The notes beneath the pieces are model-generated. The model was given only the letters and a program-made list of their open reading frames with translations. It was not told the DNA's origin and ran no database searches. 64,000 nucleotides of DNA. It comes from Bacteroidales bacterium UBA3843. GTDB lineage: Bacteria > Bacteroidota > Bacteroidia > Bacteroidales > Paludibacteraceae. Shown here one piece after another: positions 51,401 to 59,808 of this stretch; position 1 is the stretch's first letter, and each line of letters begins with the position of its first letter. Made by a program: the position numbers and the translations under genes. The DNA lies in NCBI GenBank assembly GCA_002392745.1, contig DGHR01000018.1, positions 62,635 through 126,634 of the forward strand, given 5' to 3'.

Positions 51401-51789
51401 AGCGCAAAAGGCAAACGGACATGCAGTACCTGCGCATCCGTATCAATGTCTGTGATAAAATCTTCGTGAAGCGGCAACATCCGTCCGTCGGTAAGGGTTG
51501 CCAAAGTGTTGATGGTGGACTCGTCTATCGAGTCGATAACTCCCAGTGAACCGCTCTCTTCGTCCTCAATGGTAAAACCGACGAGGTCCTGCCATGTGAG
51601 TGTACCTTCGTTCTCGTCTTGTACATCCGTCCGCAGCAGAAACGCCTCCTCGCCAATGAGTTCGGATATGTCCTCCGACCGGAAAGGCACAAACAGCCCG
51701 TCGCGACGGACAAAGACGAAAGGCGGCAGGTCGCGGTAACGGGTGCGTCGGACAATGCCTATAGAAATCAAATCGTGTTCGGTAATCAT
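51397..51789 (-). CDS. rimM: Shortened RimM-like ribosome maturation factor
   Basis: A 130-residue protein that fits RimM in order but is about 40 residues short. The N-terminal start (LISIGIVRRTRYRD) and LFVPF strand are there, as is the C-terminal PRC-barrel part (DLVGFTIEDEESGSLGVIDSIDESTINTLATL..LPLHEDFITDIDTDAQVLHVRLP). The G-x-x-G-E-L loop and the middle segment of the N-terminal barrel are missing. RimM helps assemble the 30S head with S19. ATG 51789 overlaps the upstream lipoprotein stop (ATGA). Whether the short form works is unknown. Confidence 0.75.
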   Translation of the reverse strand: MITEHDLISIGIVRRTRYRDLPPFVFVRRDGLFVPFRSEDISELIGEEAFLLRTDVQDENEGTLTWQDLVGFTIEDEESGSLGVIDSIDESTINTLATLTDGRMLPLHEDFITDIDTDAQVLHVRLPFAL

Positions 51790-52280
51790 CTCCTCTGTGT
51801 GATAATTAACTTGTCCCCTTGAACGGTAATAAGTAGAGGTCGCAGTGTTTCGCGACAAATACCATTCATAGGAAACGCATAGCCATCAAGCAGATTATAT
51901 TGCTCGCCGCATTCTGGACAATTAACGTTTGGCTCATCCATAACACATGTCATGCACTTGCCTTTTGCTGCGCAGTTTGGACATGCTAAATCGAAGGCAA
52001 CATATCCGTTCAAACTAACATAAACAACCAATCCTCCGTAGCCGTACGCATCCGTGACTCTGAGAGGTAACACAAACCGACCGTTCTCTTTATAGCCCTC
52101 CTTAGTCACTGTGATATAGGCATTGAGATTTTCGGGTCTGAAATCAGGGAATAAGGCTGTGGTATGTATTTCTGCGTGTACAGGATATGCTGGTACACTG
52201 CTGCGGAAAGTGGTATTCTGGCAAGCACACAGGAGTGCAGCCAACCCGGCGAATACTATCAATTGCCAATTACGCTGCAT
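51786..52280 (-). CDS. Lipoprotein with Rieske-like cysteine cluster
   Basis: A 164-residue lipoprotein with signal peptide and lipobox LLCAC (cysteine near residue 20). The C-terminal part shows FDLACPNCAAKGKCMTC followed by VNCPECGEQYNLLDGYAFPMNG, arranged like a Rieske iron-sulfur domain (second box C-P-x-C-G-x-x-Y-N-L, then a G-rich loop) with Cys in place of the usual His ligands. It could bind iron, zinc or an Fe-S cluster in the periplasm; this is inference. It overlaps the FKBP lipoprotein gene by 22 bp. Confidence 0.65.
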   Translation of the reverse strand: MQRNWQLIVFAGLAALLCACQNTTFRSSVPAYPVHAEIHTTALFPDFRPENLNAYITVTKEGYKENGRFVLPLRVTDAYGYGGLVVYVSLNGYVAFDLACPNCAAKGKCMTCVMDEPNVNCPECGEQYNLLDGYAFPMNGICRETLRPLLITVQGDKLIITQRR

Positions 52281-52777
52281 ATATGGATGGTGTAAATCAA
52301 TGTTGAATAGGGTGGAATATAGCCGCTTGTTCCTTCCGTACCAAAGCCCTCGGCGTTATATTCGTCGTTATCTATGGATTTCTGGTAGTCATATCCCAGA
52401 TAGTAGGGAATATAGAGTTCTATATCTCCGTTGTTGTGAATCAGGTGGCATCCCTCGGCAAAGCCGACGATAGTGTTGCTCAAATCCAACTGAGCATGTC
52501 CGCCGTCCACTTGATAACCGTTGATTAACTTAGCGGTATAGTCACACACGATGGTGCTGGTGGTATTGGGGCGTGCGTCCTGCGGCGTAGGGTCGGCAAT
52601 AATCTTGTATTGCAGACCGGTAGCGCTCTCTTTGACCCCTTCGTTCCGCAGGTTGTCGTCCAACCATAGTTCGTTTTGCACTTTCCAATCCAGCCAGTTG
52701 TTTTGTTTGCAACCGCTGAGGAGCAATGAACAAATGATAAATGTCCAAATGGTAAATATTCTTATCTTGCGATCCAT
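52259..52777 (-). CDS. FKBP-type peptidyl-prolyl isomerase lipoprotein (divergent)
   Basis: A 172-residue lipoprotein with lipobox LLLSGC (cysteine near residue 23). A divergent FKBP domain follows: ATGLQYKIIADPTP, VCDYTAKLINGYQVDGGHAQL, IVGFAEGCHLIHNNGDIELYIPYYLGYD and SGYIPPYSTLIYTIHI. Several active-site aromatics are changed and there is an acidic loop (SIDNDEYNAEGFGTEGTSG), so activity may be low. Periplasmic. It overlaps the EnvC-like gene by 16 bp. Confidence 0.85.
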   Translation of the reverse strand: MDRKIRIFTIWTFIICSLLLSGCKQNNWLDWKVQNELWLDDNLRNEGVKESATGLQYKIIADPTPQDARPNTTSTIVCDYTAKLINGYQVDGGHAQLDLSNTIVGFAEGCHLIHNNGDIELYIPYYLGYDYQKSIDNDEYNAEGFGTEGTSGYIPPYSTLIYTIHICSVIGN

Positions 52778-53943
52778 AATTCGGGATTTAGAATGTCACG
52801 GTCTTTATATATCTGGAAATACAGTTCTGTTTTCTGGTCCTGTTCGGGGTCTGTGTAGATAGTACCGATAGCCTGTTTGGGTTCCACCTTGTCTCCCTGT
52901 TTCACCTGCAGTTTGCTCAGGTTGGAATAGACGGTGCGGTAGTTGCCGTGCTGTATAATAACGGCATATGTGCCTGCGACCAAGAAACACGAACTTACTT
53001 CTCCTTTATACACCGCGCGTGCTTTGGCTCCGGCGGTGGTCTGGAGATAGATACCCTTGTTGTCAATGGTCACATGTTCGTAAACGGAGTGTTGCTGTTT
53101 GCCGAAATGTCCGCTAATCATACCTTTCTCAACGGGCCAAGGCAACCGTCCCTTGTTGGCTTCAAATCCTCCGGCTACCAGTTTCTGCTCTTTGGTGAGC
53201 GTGGTCTTGCTGGCCGCTTGTTTGCGCACTATATCGTCGATTTTCTTGTTCAGTTCGGCAACGCGTTTCTGCTTTTGCTGTAGCTGTTTGCTCAGTTTCT
53301 TCTCTTTCGACTTGAGCTGGGTGAGCATGGTTTGCTGTTTGCGTTCGTCGCGTTGCAGGTTTGCCTGTTCTTTCTTCCTGTTGCTCAACGCCGTTTCTTT
53401 GTCGGATTTATTGGCGCGCAGCAGTTCGTTCTGCGTATCAATCTCTGCCTGCGTGTTCTCGATGCGTGCGACCTGCTCTTGCCGGAAACGTGCGAACTCC
53501 TGTAGATATCGTGCACGCCGTGCCAGTTGCTGGAAACTGTCGCTGCTGAGCAGGAAGAGCAACGGCGATTGTTGTATCCGCGCATAGTGGCTGCGCCGAA
53601 CCATCTCAGCGTAGTCCTTTTTGTACCCTTCCAGCACCTCCTGCAGTGAGTCGCGTTTATTGCCAAGCGAGGTTATCTCATCCTCCAGTGCGGTAATTTC
53701 GTTATCCAGAGTCCGGATGAGCAGCCGTTGGTTTTTGATGTTTTGTCCGATCAGCTGCAGTTTGTTGAGCGTGGCGCTTTCGTCGCGTTTCGTCTGCTTG
53801 AGCATCTGGTTGGTCTGCTCGATTTCCTGTTGCAGTTTCTGTTGCTTCTTCTGCAGGTCCTTGACATTTTCTGCTGTCACAGGGCAGCACAGCCACAGAC
53901 CAATCAGCAGGCTGATAATATAGTAGGATTTGTTCAGAGCCAT
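52762..53943 (-). CDS. EnvC-like murein hydrolase activator with degenerate LytM domain
   Basis: A 393-residue exported protein. Signal peptide (cleavage near VTAEN), two long coiled coils (about 28-115 and 160-245), then a LytM/M23 domain from about 255. There the catalytic set is degraded: HVTIDNKG keeps a His and Asp, but the usual Y-x-H-L is YSNLS and the final H-x-E/H strand is ELYFQIY. That is the EnvC pattern, a non-catalytic domain that activates amidases at the division septum. Overlaps neighbours by 10 and 16 bp. Confidence 0.88.
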   Translation of the reverse strand: MALNKSYYIISLLIGLWLCCPVTAENVKDLQKKQQKLQQEIEQTNQMLKQTKRDESATLNKLQLIGQNIKNQRLLIRTLDNEITALEDEITSLGNKRDSLQEVLEGYKKDYAEMVRRSHYARIQQSPLLFLLSSDSFQQLARRARYLQEFARFRQEQVARIENTQAEIDTQNELLRANKSDKETALSNRKKEQANLQRDERKQQTMLTQLKSKEKKLSKQLQQKQKRVAELNKKIDDIVRKQAASKTTLTKEQKLVAGGFEANKGRLPWPVEKGMISGHFGKQQHSVYEHVTIDNKGIYLQTTAGAKARAVYKGEVSSCFLVAGTYAVIIQHGNYRTVYSNLSKLQVKQGDKVEPKQAIGTIYTDPEQDQKTELYFQIYKDRDILNPELWIAR

Positions 53944-54500
53944 TTGGTGATGTCTATTTGTGTGTATTTAGCCAATCGCTGTTTCTGCATTCTGACCGGT
54001 ACATCGGTCTTGCGTCCGGGGTAGGTGAGTTGCAACTGGATTTCCCGGTCGCCGAAAGAGTAGTTGAGCCGTGCCTGCTCGCTACCCGTAGGCAACTCGG
54101 CGGAGCATATCTGCTGCAAGATATCCCAGTTGAGTTGCGGTGTCAGTTTCCGGTTGAGTTCGGCGTAGGTGGTTTGTGCATATTGCCCGTGAATCTTGTC
54201 AATCGCAACCAGTTCGGTAGGTGTGGCTTCCAGTCTGAGCATCTCGATGCCGAGCATGGGCATTACGCTGATAATCAGCATGGAATCGCGCACGGTCTGC
54301 ATAGTGACCGTAGCGGAAATTTTGTTTTCGTCGGTAGTGACAACAGCATGCGCACCGGAAATCAGACAAGTATGCCATGCAGGCACGGCTTTTTCTTCCT
54401 CTACGGAATGTGCGCTTTGTGCCGTTTTTTTCTGTGCACCGCAACCGACCATGAACAAAAGGCTCAGTGTAAAGAATAAATATGGAAGTATAGTTTTCAT
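53934..54500 (-). CDS. DUF4292-family lipoprotein
   Basis: A 188-residue lipoprotein with lipobox LFMVGC (cysteine near residue 20). The mature part matches the Bacteroidetes DUF4292 pattern (ISATVTMQTVRDSMLIISVMPMLGIEMLRLEATPTELVAIDKIHGQY), a LolA/LolB-like half-barrel proposed to take part in outer-membrane lipoprotein handling. It overlaps the TPR gene by 4 bp (ATGA) and the EnvC-like gene by 10 bp, the usual neighbours of this family. Confidence 0.82.
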   Translation of the reverse strand: MKTILPYLFFTLSLLFMVGCGAQKKTAQSAHSVEEEKAVPAWHTCLISGAHAVVTTDENKISATVTMQTVRDSMLIISVMPMLGIEMLRLEATPTELVAIDKIHGQYAQTTYAELNRKLTPQLNWDILQQICSAELPTGSEQARLNYSFGDREIQLQLTYPGRKTDVPVRMQKQRLAKYTQIDITKWL

Positions 54501-55567
54501 TTCTTGTTTTTTAGTGCTTTTTGCTGCGCCTTGACCAACGCTGCTTTGTGTTCGTTAATTACCGGCAGCGAAGCGGGTGAAGCAGTCCGGGCGATACGTT
54601 CCGCTTTGTCAATATAGAAAATAGCCAGATTGTATTGTCCCTGCAAACCAAGTATCCAGCCGTAGGTGTCCAGATAGACAGGGTTGTCCGGTTCCTCGCG
54701 GATAGTTAGTTCGCTCATTCGTTCTGCTTTCTTCAGGTCTCCCTTGTGCGTAGCGAGATAGTAGGCATAGTTGTTGAGTACCCCCAGGTTGTGCGGGTCC
54801 AACTGCAGAATCTTCTCGTACATTGCATACAACTCTGCGGGTCTGGCACCAATCTGCTCCAAAATCTGCATACGGAAGATGAGGAACTGGATGTTGGTCG
54901 GGTCTTGCTCCAGATACTTGTCCAGTGCGCCGATGGCTTTCTTGGCTTTCCCCCAACGGACATAGACCCCGTATCGCGTGAGTGCACTGTAGGCATCGTA
55001 CCCCTTGATGGCATCAATCCGGTCCATGGTGCTGAGCGCTTTTTTCCACTCTTCGTCGCTGACATACATCCGGAGCAGTTGAGCAAGCAACTCTTCGTTA
55101 TTCGGGTTGAGTGTAGCGGCGTTTTGCAGGACCTGCAGTGCTTGTTTCCAGCCGTCGGGTGTGCGCAGCTCCAGCAGTGCGTTGCTATATTTGTACCACT
55201 GGTCACGCGGGTCTGCCTCGTACGCCTGGCGGAACATGTCCAGCGCCAGCTCTTTCTGGTTCAGTCCGTCATAGATAACTCCCAGAAAACAGAGCGTTGT
55301 CCCGTCACCGGGTTTGATGGCGTTGCAGAATAACAACAACGCCAATGCGTCGCTATATTGCTCCCGGTCAATAGCATGGCGCGCAGCATACCAGTAATAG
55401 GTGAACTGCTGCTCACGCTCGGTGCTGACCGTCTTGGGCTGCGGCTGTACGGGTTTGGCGGCTGACAAACCATACGGGACAAGGAGCAAAAACACAAGAA
55501 CGGCGATACACAGCCATGGGGTCTTTGCTCTACGCATAAAACAGTATTTGTTTTCCGGGGTAATCAT
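54497..55567 (-). CDS. Exported tetratricopeptide-repeat protein
   Basis: A 356-residue protein with a hydrophobic N-terminal segment (about residues 17-36, possibly cleaved at LSAAK). Six to eight TPR helical pairs follow, for example YWYAARHAIDREQYSDALALL, CFLGVIYDGLNQKELALDMFRQAYEADP, LYAMYEKILQLDPHNLGVLNNYAYYLA and YLDTYGWILGLQGQYNLAIFYIDKA. It is probably a periplasmic scaffold for the DUF4292/EnvC neighbours. ATG 55567 overlaps the dut stop by one base (TAATG); ATG 55534 is the alternative. Confidence 0.85.
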   Translation of the reverse strand: MITPENKYCFMRRAKTPWLCIAVLVFLLLVPYGLSAAKPVQPQPKTVSTEREQQFTYYWYAARHAIDREQYSDALALLLFCNAIKPGDGTTLCFLGVIYDGLNQKELALDMFRQAYEADPRDQWYKYSNALLELRTPDGWKQALQVLQNAATLNPNNEELLAQLLRMYVSDEEWKKALSTMDRIDAIKGYDAYSALTRYGVYVRWGKAKKAIGALDKYLEQDPTNIQFLIFRMQILEQIGARPAELYAMYEKILQLDPHNLGVLNNYAYYLATHKGDLKKAERMSELTIREEPDNPVYLDTYGWILGLQGQYNLAIFYIDKAERIARTASPASLPVINEHKAALVKAQQKALKNKK

Positions 55568-56001
55568 TATTTTCTGCCGCTATGGCCGAAGCCTCCTGCA
55601 CCGCGTTCTGTTTCGCTCAGTTCGTTCACTTCGATTACTTCCGGGCTTTCATGGCGCGCGATGACCATCTGACAGATGCGTTCACCGGGTTCGATAGTCT
55701 GCGGTTCTCCACTCAGGTTGATAAGGATAACGCCCACTTCGCCGCGGTAGTCTGCGTCAATGGTGCCCGGCGTATTGAGTACGGTCAGCCCGCGTTTGAG
55801 CGCCAGACCGCTGCGCGGACGAATCTGTGCCTCGTAGCCTTGCGGCAATTCGATGAAGAGTCCGGTGGGTATGAGTTTTCTTTCCATCGGTTGAAGGGTG
55901 ACAGCTTCGCTGATGTGGCAGCGGATATCCATTCCTGCCGCCTGGGCACTCTCGTACCGCGGCAGAGGGTTGTTGCTCTTGTTGATGATTTTGATTGTCA
56001 T
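55567..56001 (-). CDS. dut: dUTP diphosphatase
   Basis: A 144-residue trimeric dUTPase with all five motifs: AAGMDIRC, QIRPRSGLAL, LNTPGTIDADYRGEVGVIL, GERICQMVI and the flexible C-terminal RGAGGFGHSG. It hydrolyses dUTP to dUMP and pyrophosphate, keeping uracil out of DNA and feeding dTMP synthesis. It lies 13 bp behind the DAG-kinase gene and overlaps the TPR gene by one base. Confidence 0.95.
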   Translation of the reverse strand: MTIKIINKSNNPLPRYESAQAAGMDIRCHISEAVTLQPMERKLIPTGLFIELPQGYEAQIRPRSGLALKRGLTVLNTPGTIDADYRGEVGVILINLSGEPQTIEPGERICQMVIARHESPEVIEVNELSETERGAGGFGHSGRK

Positions 56002-56014
56002 GGCAGGGTGTTAT

Positions 56015-56908
56015 TTAGAATCTCTTCTCGGCCAGGACGCGCAGTCCGTCTGGAACGATGCGGATGTGAATGTCCTTTTCCATCTCCACAGGGTCGCCAT
56101 CAATGTGGAACGGGGCATTGTTTTCGCGTTCCAATGTGATTTCCTTCGCGCGGATAGTGTCCATAAAATGGCTGTCGTCTATGCTGCCGGCAAAAAGCCG
56201 CAGAGCCAGCGATGCACTACCTAGAATAGCATGGCTGGACATCAGCATGATATCCATCTTACCGTCCTGGATGCTGGCTTTGGGCGCAATAAGCGCCTCG
56301 TAGCCCCATTGATTGGCGTTGGCGAAAGTGATGAGAAACGCCTTGTGCGTCACGTCCAGTCCGTCACCGATGATATGATAGGTCTGTGGTTCATAGCTGA
56401 AGACGTCCTTCAGGATGTTCTGCAGATAGGTGGCAAAGCCGCGCTTGTTGCTGCCGGCGAAATGGTCGGCAATGAGTGCGTCGAATCCGGTGCCGCAGGT
56501 GCTGACAAAAAGCCGTCCGTTGGCCAGTCCGTAATCCACACTGATGGGTTCGGAATGATTAATCATCTCAATGGCTTTGCCCGGACGGATAGGGATATTC
56601 AGATGTCGCGCAAACCCGTTGCCGCTTCCCATAGGGATAATGCCCATGGCGGTCTTGGTGTCACGCAACCCGCGTGCCACTTCGTTGACAGTGCCGTCTC
56701 CGCCGACCGCCACTACGGCGTCAAAGCCCATACGGGCATACTGGTGCGCCAATTCGGTGGCGTGACCGGCGTATTCTGTGAAGCAGATATTCGGCAACCA
56801 CTGCTCATGGTCCAGAGTCTGCATAATCAGTTTCGGTAACTTGCGCTTCGCGTTTTGCGTCTCTTTGCTTCCGGAAATAGGATTGATGATAAAAGCAATA
56901 TTTTTCAT
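56015..56908 (-). CDS. Diacylglycerol-kinase-family lipid kinase
   Basis: A 297-residue DAGK/sphingosine-kinase-fold protein: AFIINPISGSK at the N-terminus, the nucleotide loop VAVGGDGTVNEVARGL near residues 62-77, and MGIIPMGSGNGFARHL after it. It would phosphorylate a lipid diol such as diacylglycerol (YegS/DgkB type). ATG 56908 gives the standard start. Its promoter stands back to back with that of the DUF4301 gene. Confidence 0.9.
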   Translation of the reverse strand: MKNIAFIINPISGSKETQNAKRKLPKLIMQTLDHEQWLPNICFTEYAGHATELAHQYARMGFDAVVAVGGDGTVNEVARGLRDTKTAMGIIPMGSGNGFARHLNIPIRPGKAIEMINHSEPISVDYGLANGRLFVSTCGTGFDALIADHFAGSNKRGFATYLQNILKDVFSYEPQTYHIIGDGLDVTHKAFLITFANANQWGYEALIAPKASIQDGKMDIMLMSSHAILGSASLALRLFAGSIDDSHFMDTIRAKEITLERENNAPFHIDGDPVEMEKDIHIRIVPDGLRVLAEKRF

Positions 56909-56940
56909 ATGCACGTAATACTGCAAAATAAATTCGGCTA

Positions 56941-56972
56941 CAAAGGTACGAATATTTTTCTAAATGTGCAAA
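56941..56972 (-). promoter_or_regulatory. Promoter of the DAG-kinase unit
   Basis: On the minus strand TTTG (56972-56969), a 20-nt spacer and TACCTTTG (56948-56941); start near 56934. Its -33 box is only 5 bp from the -33 box of the divergent promoter at 56978. Confidence 0.7.
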
Positions 56973-56977
56973 TAAAA

Positions 56978-57009
56978 TTTGCATAAATGAAATATTTGTT
57001 GTAATTTTG
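56978..57009 (+). promoter_or_regulatory. Promoter of the DUF4301 gene
   Basis: TTTG at 56978-56981, a 20-nt spacer and TAATTTTG at 57002-57009; start near 57015, leader about 30 nt. Confidence 0.7.
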
Positions 57010-57043
57010 CAGGCAAATAATCTTTAAACAAATAAAATTAACC

Positions 57044-58405
57044 ATGAACACTTTTACACCTCAGGATTTAGAGCAGTTACAAGCTCGTGGTATCTCAGTA
57101 GAGAAAGCAGAGGAGCAGTTGGAACATCTCCGTACGGGTTTTCCGCAGTTGGACATCGTAGCGCCGGCATCGGTCAAGAACGGTATTCTGGCTCCGAAAC
57201 GTGCGGAGCAGGAGGAATATATCGCAGCATGGCAGCAATATCTGCAGGAAGGGCACAAGATTTTGAAATTCGTGCCTGCTTCGGGTGCCGCCAGCCGTAT
57301 GTTCAAAAACCTCTTCCAATATTTGGAGGACGGCATAGAAACACCTTTCATTCAAGAGTTTCTGGCTCATAAGGATTATTTTGCTTTCGGTCCTCAGCTG
57401 GCAGGAAAGGATGGCCAGGAAGCAGTTCGTTACCTGCTGAAAGACATGCATTACGGCGACCTGCCAAAGGGCCTGCTGCTCTTCCATAAATACCGCGACG
57501 GTGCGCGTACACCGGCTCTGGAGCATCTGGTGGAAGGCGCGCAATATTGCGTGGCGCCTGCTGCAGAAGGCGAGCGCCCGACAGTATATCTCCATTTTAC
57601 CGTCTCGCACGACCATCTGCCGCTCTTCCGCCAGCATATAGCGGACAATCTGAAGAAATTCGAGGATAAATACAATGTGCGTTACGACGTGACTTTCAGC
57701 GAACAATTGCCGAGCACGGATACCCTGGCAGCCAATCCGGACGGCACTCCGTTCCGCACCAAAGACGGCAAACTGCTTTTCCGTCCCGGCGGACATGGTG
57801 CGCTTATAGAAAACCTGAACCAACAGGATGCGGATATTGTATTTATCAAGAATATTGACAATGTGGTGCCCGACCGGCTCAAGAAAGATACGATTCGCTA
57901 CAAACAAATCCTTGCCGGTGTGCTGGTTACCGAGCAAAAACGTATCTTTGAGGCTTTGAAGAACCCCGGTCTGACCGACGAGGAACGCGCCAAACTGAAT
58001 CGTCCTATCCGTGTCTGCGGCGTGGTGAAAAATACCGGCGAACCCGGCGGAGGACCGTTCTTGGTCCGCGAATCCGACGGCTCTATCTCATACCAGATTT
58101 TGGAATCTACCCAAATCAGCGATCCGGAACTGATGGCGAAATCCACCCACTTCAATCCCGTAGATTTGGTATGTGCCATCCGCGATTATGAGGGCAAACC
58201 ATTCAACCTGCCCGAATACGTGGATCCGCAGACAGGGTTTATCTCCAATAAATCGAAGGACGGCAAGGAACTGCTGGCATTGGAGTTGCCCGGATTATGG
58301 AACGGCGCAATGAGCAGATGGAACACTATCTTCGTTGAGGTGCCGGTTTCTACGTTCAATCCCGTCAAGACCGTCAACGACCTGCTGCGCGAACAGCACC
58401 AATAA
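57044..58405 (+). CDS. DUF4301-family protein
   Basis: A 453-residue cytoplasmic protein matching DUF4301 of Bacteroidetes: FTPQDLEQLQARGIS, LKFVPASGAASRMFKNLFQYLE, RPGGHGALIENLNQQDADIVFIKNIDNVVPD, RVCGVVKNTGEPGGGPF and TYLHFTVSHDH-like strands. The P-A-S-G-A-A-S-R-M-F stretch resembles a nucleotidyltransferase loop, but the reaction is unknown. Single-gene unit: own promoter, terminator right after the stop. Confidence 0.9.
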   Translation: MNTFTPQDLEQLQARGISVEKAEEQLEHLRTGFPQLDIVAPASVKNGILAPKRAEQEEYIAAWQQYLQEGHKILKFVPASGAASRMFKNLFQYLEDGIETPFIQEFLAHKDYFAFGPQLAGKDGQEAVRYLLKDMHYGDLPKGLLLFHKYRDGARTPALEHLVEGAQYCVAPAAEGERPTVYLHFTVSHDHLPLFRQHIADNLKKFEDKYNVRYDVTFSEQLPSTDTLAANPDGTPFRTKDGKLLFRPGGHGALIENLNQQDADIVFIKNIDNVVPDRLKKDTIRYKQILAGVLVTEQKRIFEALKNPGLTDEERAKLNRPIRVCGVVKNTGEPGGGPFLVRESDGSISYQILESTQISDPELMAKSTHFNPVDLVCAIRDYEGKPFNLPEYVDPQTGFISNKSKDGKELLALELPGLWNGAMSRWNTIFVEVPVSTFNPVKTVNDLLREQHQ

Positions 58406-58409
58406 GAAA

Positions 58410-58441
58410 CAAAGCGTCTCTCACGAGGCGCTTGTTTTTTT
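58410..58441. terminator. Terminator shared by convergent genes
   Basis: Hairpin aagcgtctc-tcac-gaggcgctt followed by a T run on the plus strand. The last codons and the TGA of the convergent NhaC gene (58421) lie inside the hairpin. Confidence 0.85.
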
Positions 58442-59701
58442 ATGACCGCGGACAGCCACGGTAATCAATACGGCTACACCCAACAGCATCGGGTAATAGA
58501 GGTATGGCACAATGCTCATGGCGCTGATGCCTGCCAACCCGCTGGCGATTAGCAGTTGCGCACCGTATGGCAGCAATCCCTGCACGCAGCAGGAGGTGGT
58601 GTCCAGCAGACTTGCGCTACGCCGAGGGTCAATGTCAAAACGGTCGGATATTCGCCGTGCGATATCACCCACCGAGAGGATGGCTATCGTGTTGTTCGCC
58701 GTACAAATGTTGGCAAACGCAACCAGCGCGCAGATGCTCAATTCGGCGCCTGCGCGTTTTTGTACACGCCGCGTTATATGGCCTATCACGTAGTCCATTC
58801 CGCCGTTATGGCTGATTACCGCGAAAATACCTCCCGCCAGCATGGAAATCAGAATCAGTTCGCTCATCCCCATGACACCCTGCAGGGTGCTGTCTATCCA
58901 ACCCATGAAGGTGTAGCTCCCGTCTGCTATTCCGGTAATGCATGTCAGCAGGTTGCCGACTACCAGAACCACCAGCACATTCACTCCGCATGCTGCGCAT
59001 ACCAACACTGTCAGATAGGGGATGACTTTCCACCACAACACGGCTTTGTCAACGGCCATCTCACTGGCTTCGCTACCCAGCAACACGTAGATGAATCCTA
59101 CCACCGCTGCGGCCGGCATGACCATCCGTATGTTGAACCGGAATTTATCGCTCAGTTTGCACCCTTGCGTCTGGGTGGAAACAATGGTGGTGTCGCTGAT
59201 GAAAGAGAGATTGTCGCCGAAAAACGCCCCTCCCACTACCGCTGCGGCTACCATCGGCAACGCCATGGCGGTCTTGTCGGCCAGTCCGGCGGCAATAGGC
59301 ATCAGCGCCACAATAGTTCCTACGCTGGTACCCATACACAGCGATGTGACGCACGCGGCAAAAAACAGCCCCGCTAAAGCAAAACGTGCCGGCAGGAAAC
59401 GAAGTGTCAACTCAACCATCGACTCAGCTGCACCCATCTGTTTGGCACTCGCGGCAAAAGCCCCTGCAAGCATGAAAATCCACACCATCAGCAACAGGTT
59501 GGTGCTACCTGCGCCACGCGAGAAAATGGCAATGCGGTCGGTCAGTTTCTCTCCGCGGGTGGTAGCTATTGCCACAATGGCCGTCAGCACGAACACCACC
59601 AGCAACGGTGCATTGCTGACGCCGCCGTAGTATGCCGAGAGACCGACCAGCAACGCAATCATTGCGCCTATCGGGCTCAATGCCAGTAATCCTTTCTTCA
59701 T
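58421..59701 (-). CDS. NhaC-family Na+/H+ antiporter
   Basis: A 426-residue polytopic protein with 11-12 hydrophobic segments. NhaC landmarks: LAGAFAASAKQMGAAESMVELTLRFLPARF, CMGTSVGTIVALMPIAAGLA, AAAVVGGAFFGDNLSFISDTTIVSTQTQGC (the G-D-N-L-S-x-I-S-D core) and the late ANICTANNTIAILSVGDIARRISDRFDIDPRRSASLLDTTSC stretch. It exchanges Na+ or an organic substrate for protons at the inner membrane. The 107-bp gap upstream holds a gctcctttcacc fragment and a ctccctt palindrome but no clear promoter. Confidence 0.9.
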   Translation of the reverse strand: MKKGLLALSPIGAMIALLVGLSAYYGGVSNAPLLVVFVLTAIVAIATTRGEKLTDRIAIFSRGAGSTNLLLMVWIFMLAGAFAASAKQMGAAESMVELTLRFLPARFALAGLFFAACVTSLCMGTSVGTIVALMPIAAGLADKTAMALPMVAAAVVGGAFFGDNLSFISDTTIVSTQTQGCKLSDKFRFNIRMVMPAAAVVGFIYVLLGSEASEMAVDKAVLWWKVIPYLTVLVCAACGVNVLVVLVVGNLLTCITGIADGSYTFMGWIDSTLQGVMGMSELILISMLAGGIFAVISHNGGMDYVIGHITRRVQKRAGAELSICALVAFANICTANNTIAILSVGDIARRISDRFDIDPRRSASLLDTTSCCVQGLLPYGAQLLIASGLAGISAMSIVPYLYYPMLLGVAVLITVAVRGHKKTSAS

Positions 59702-59808
59702 ATAATTCTTGATTTAAGGAGTCCGTAATAAAGACCCCAAAACTCTGACCTTTGAAAACCTTTCTCCCTTCCCTTCAGAGAGAGGCAGGGGGTAGGCTCC
59801 TTTCACCT

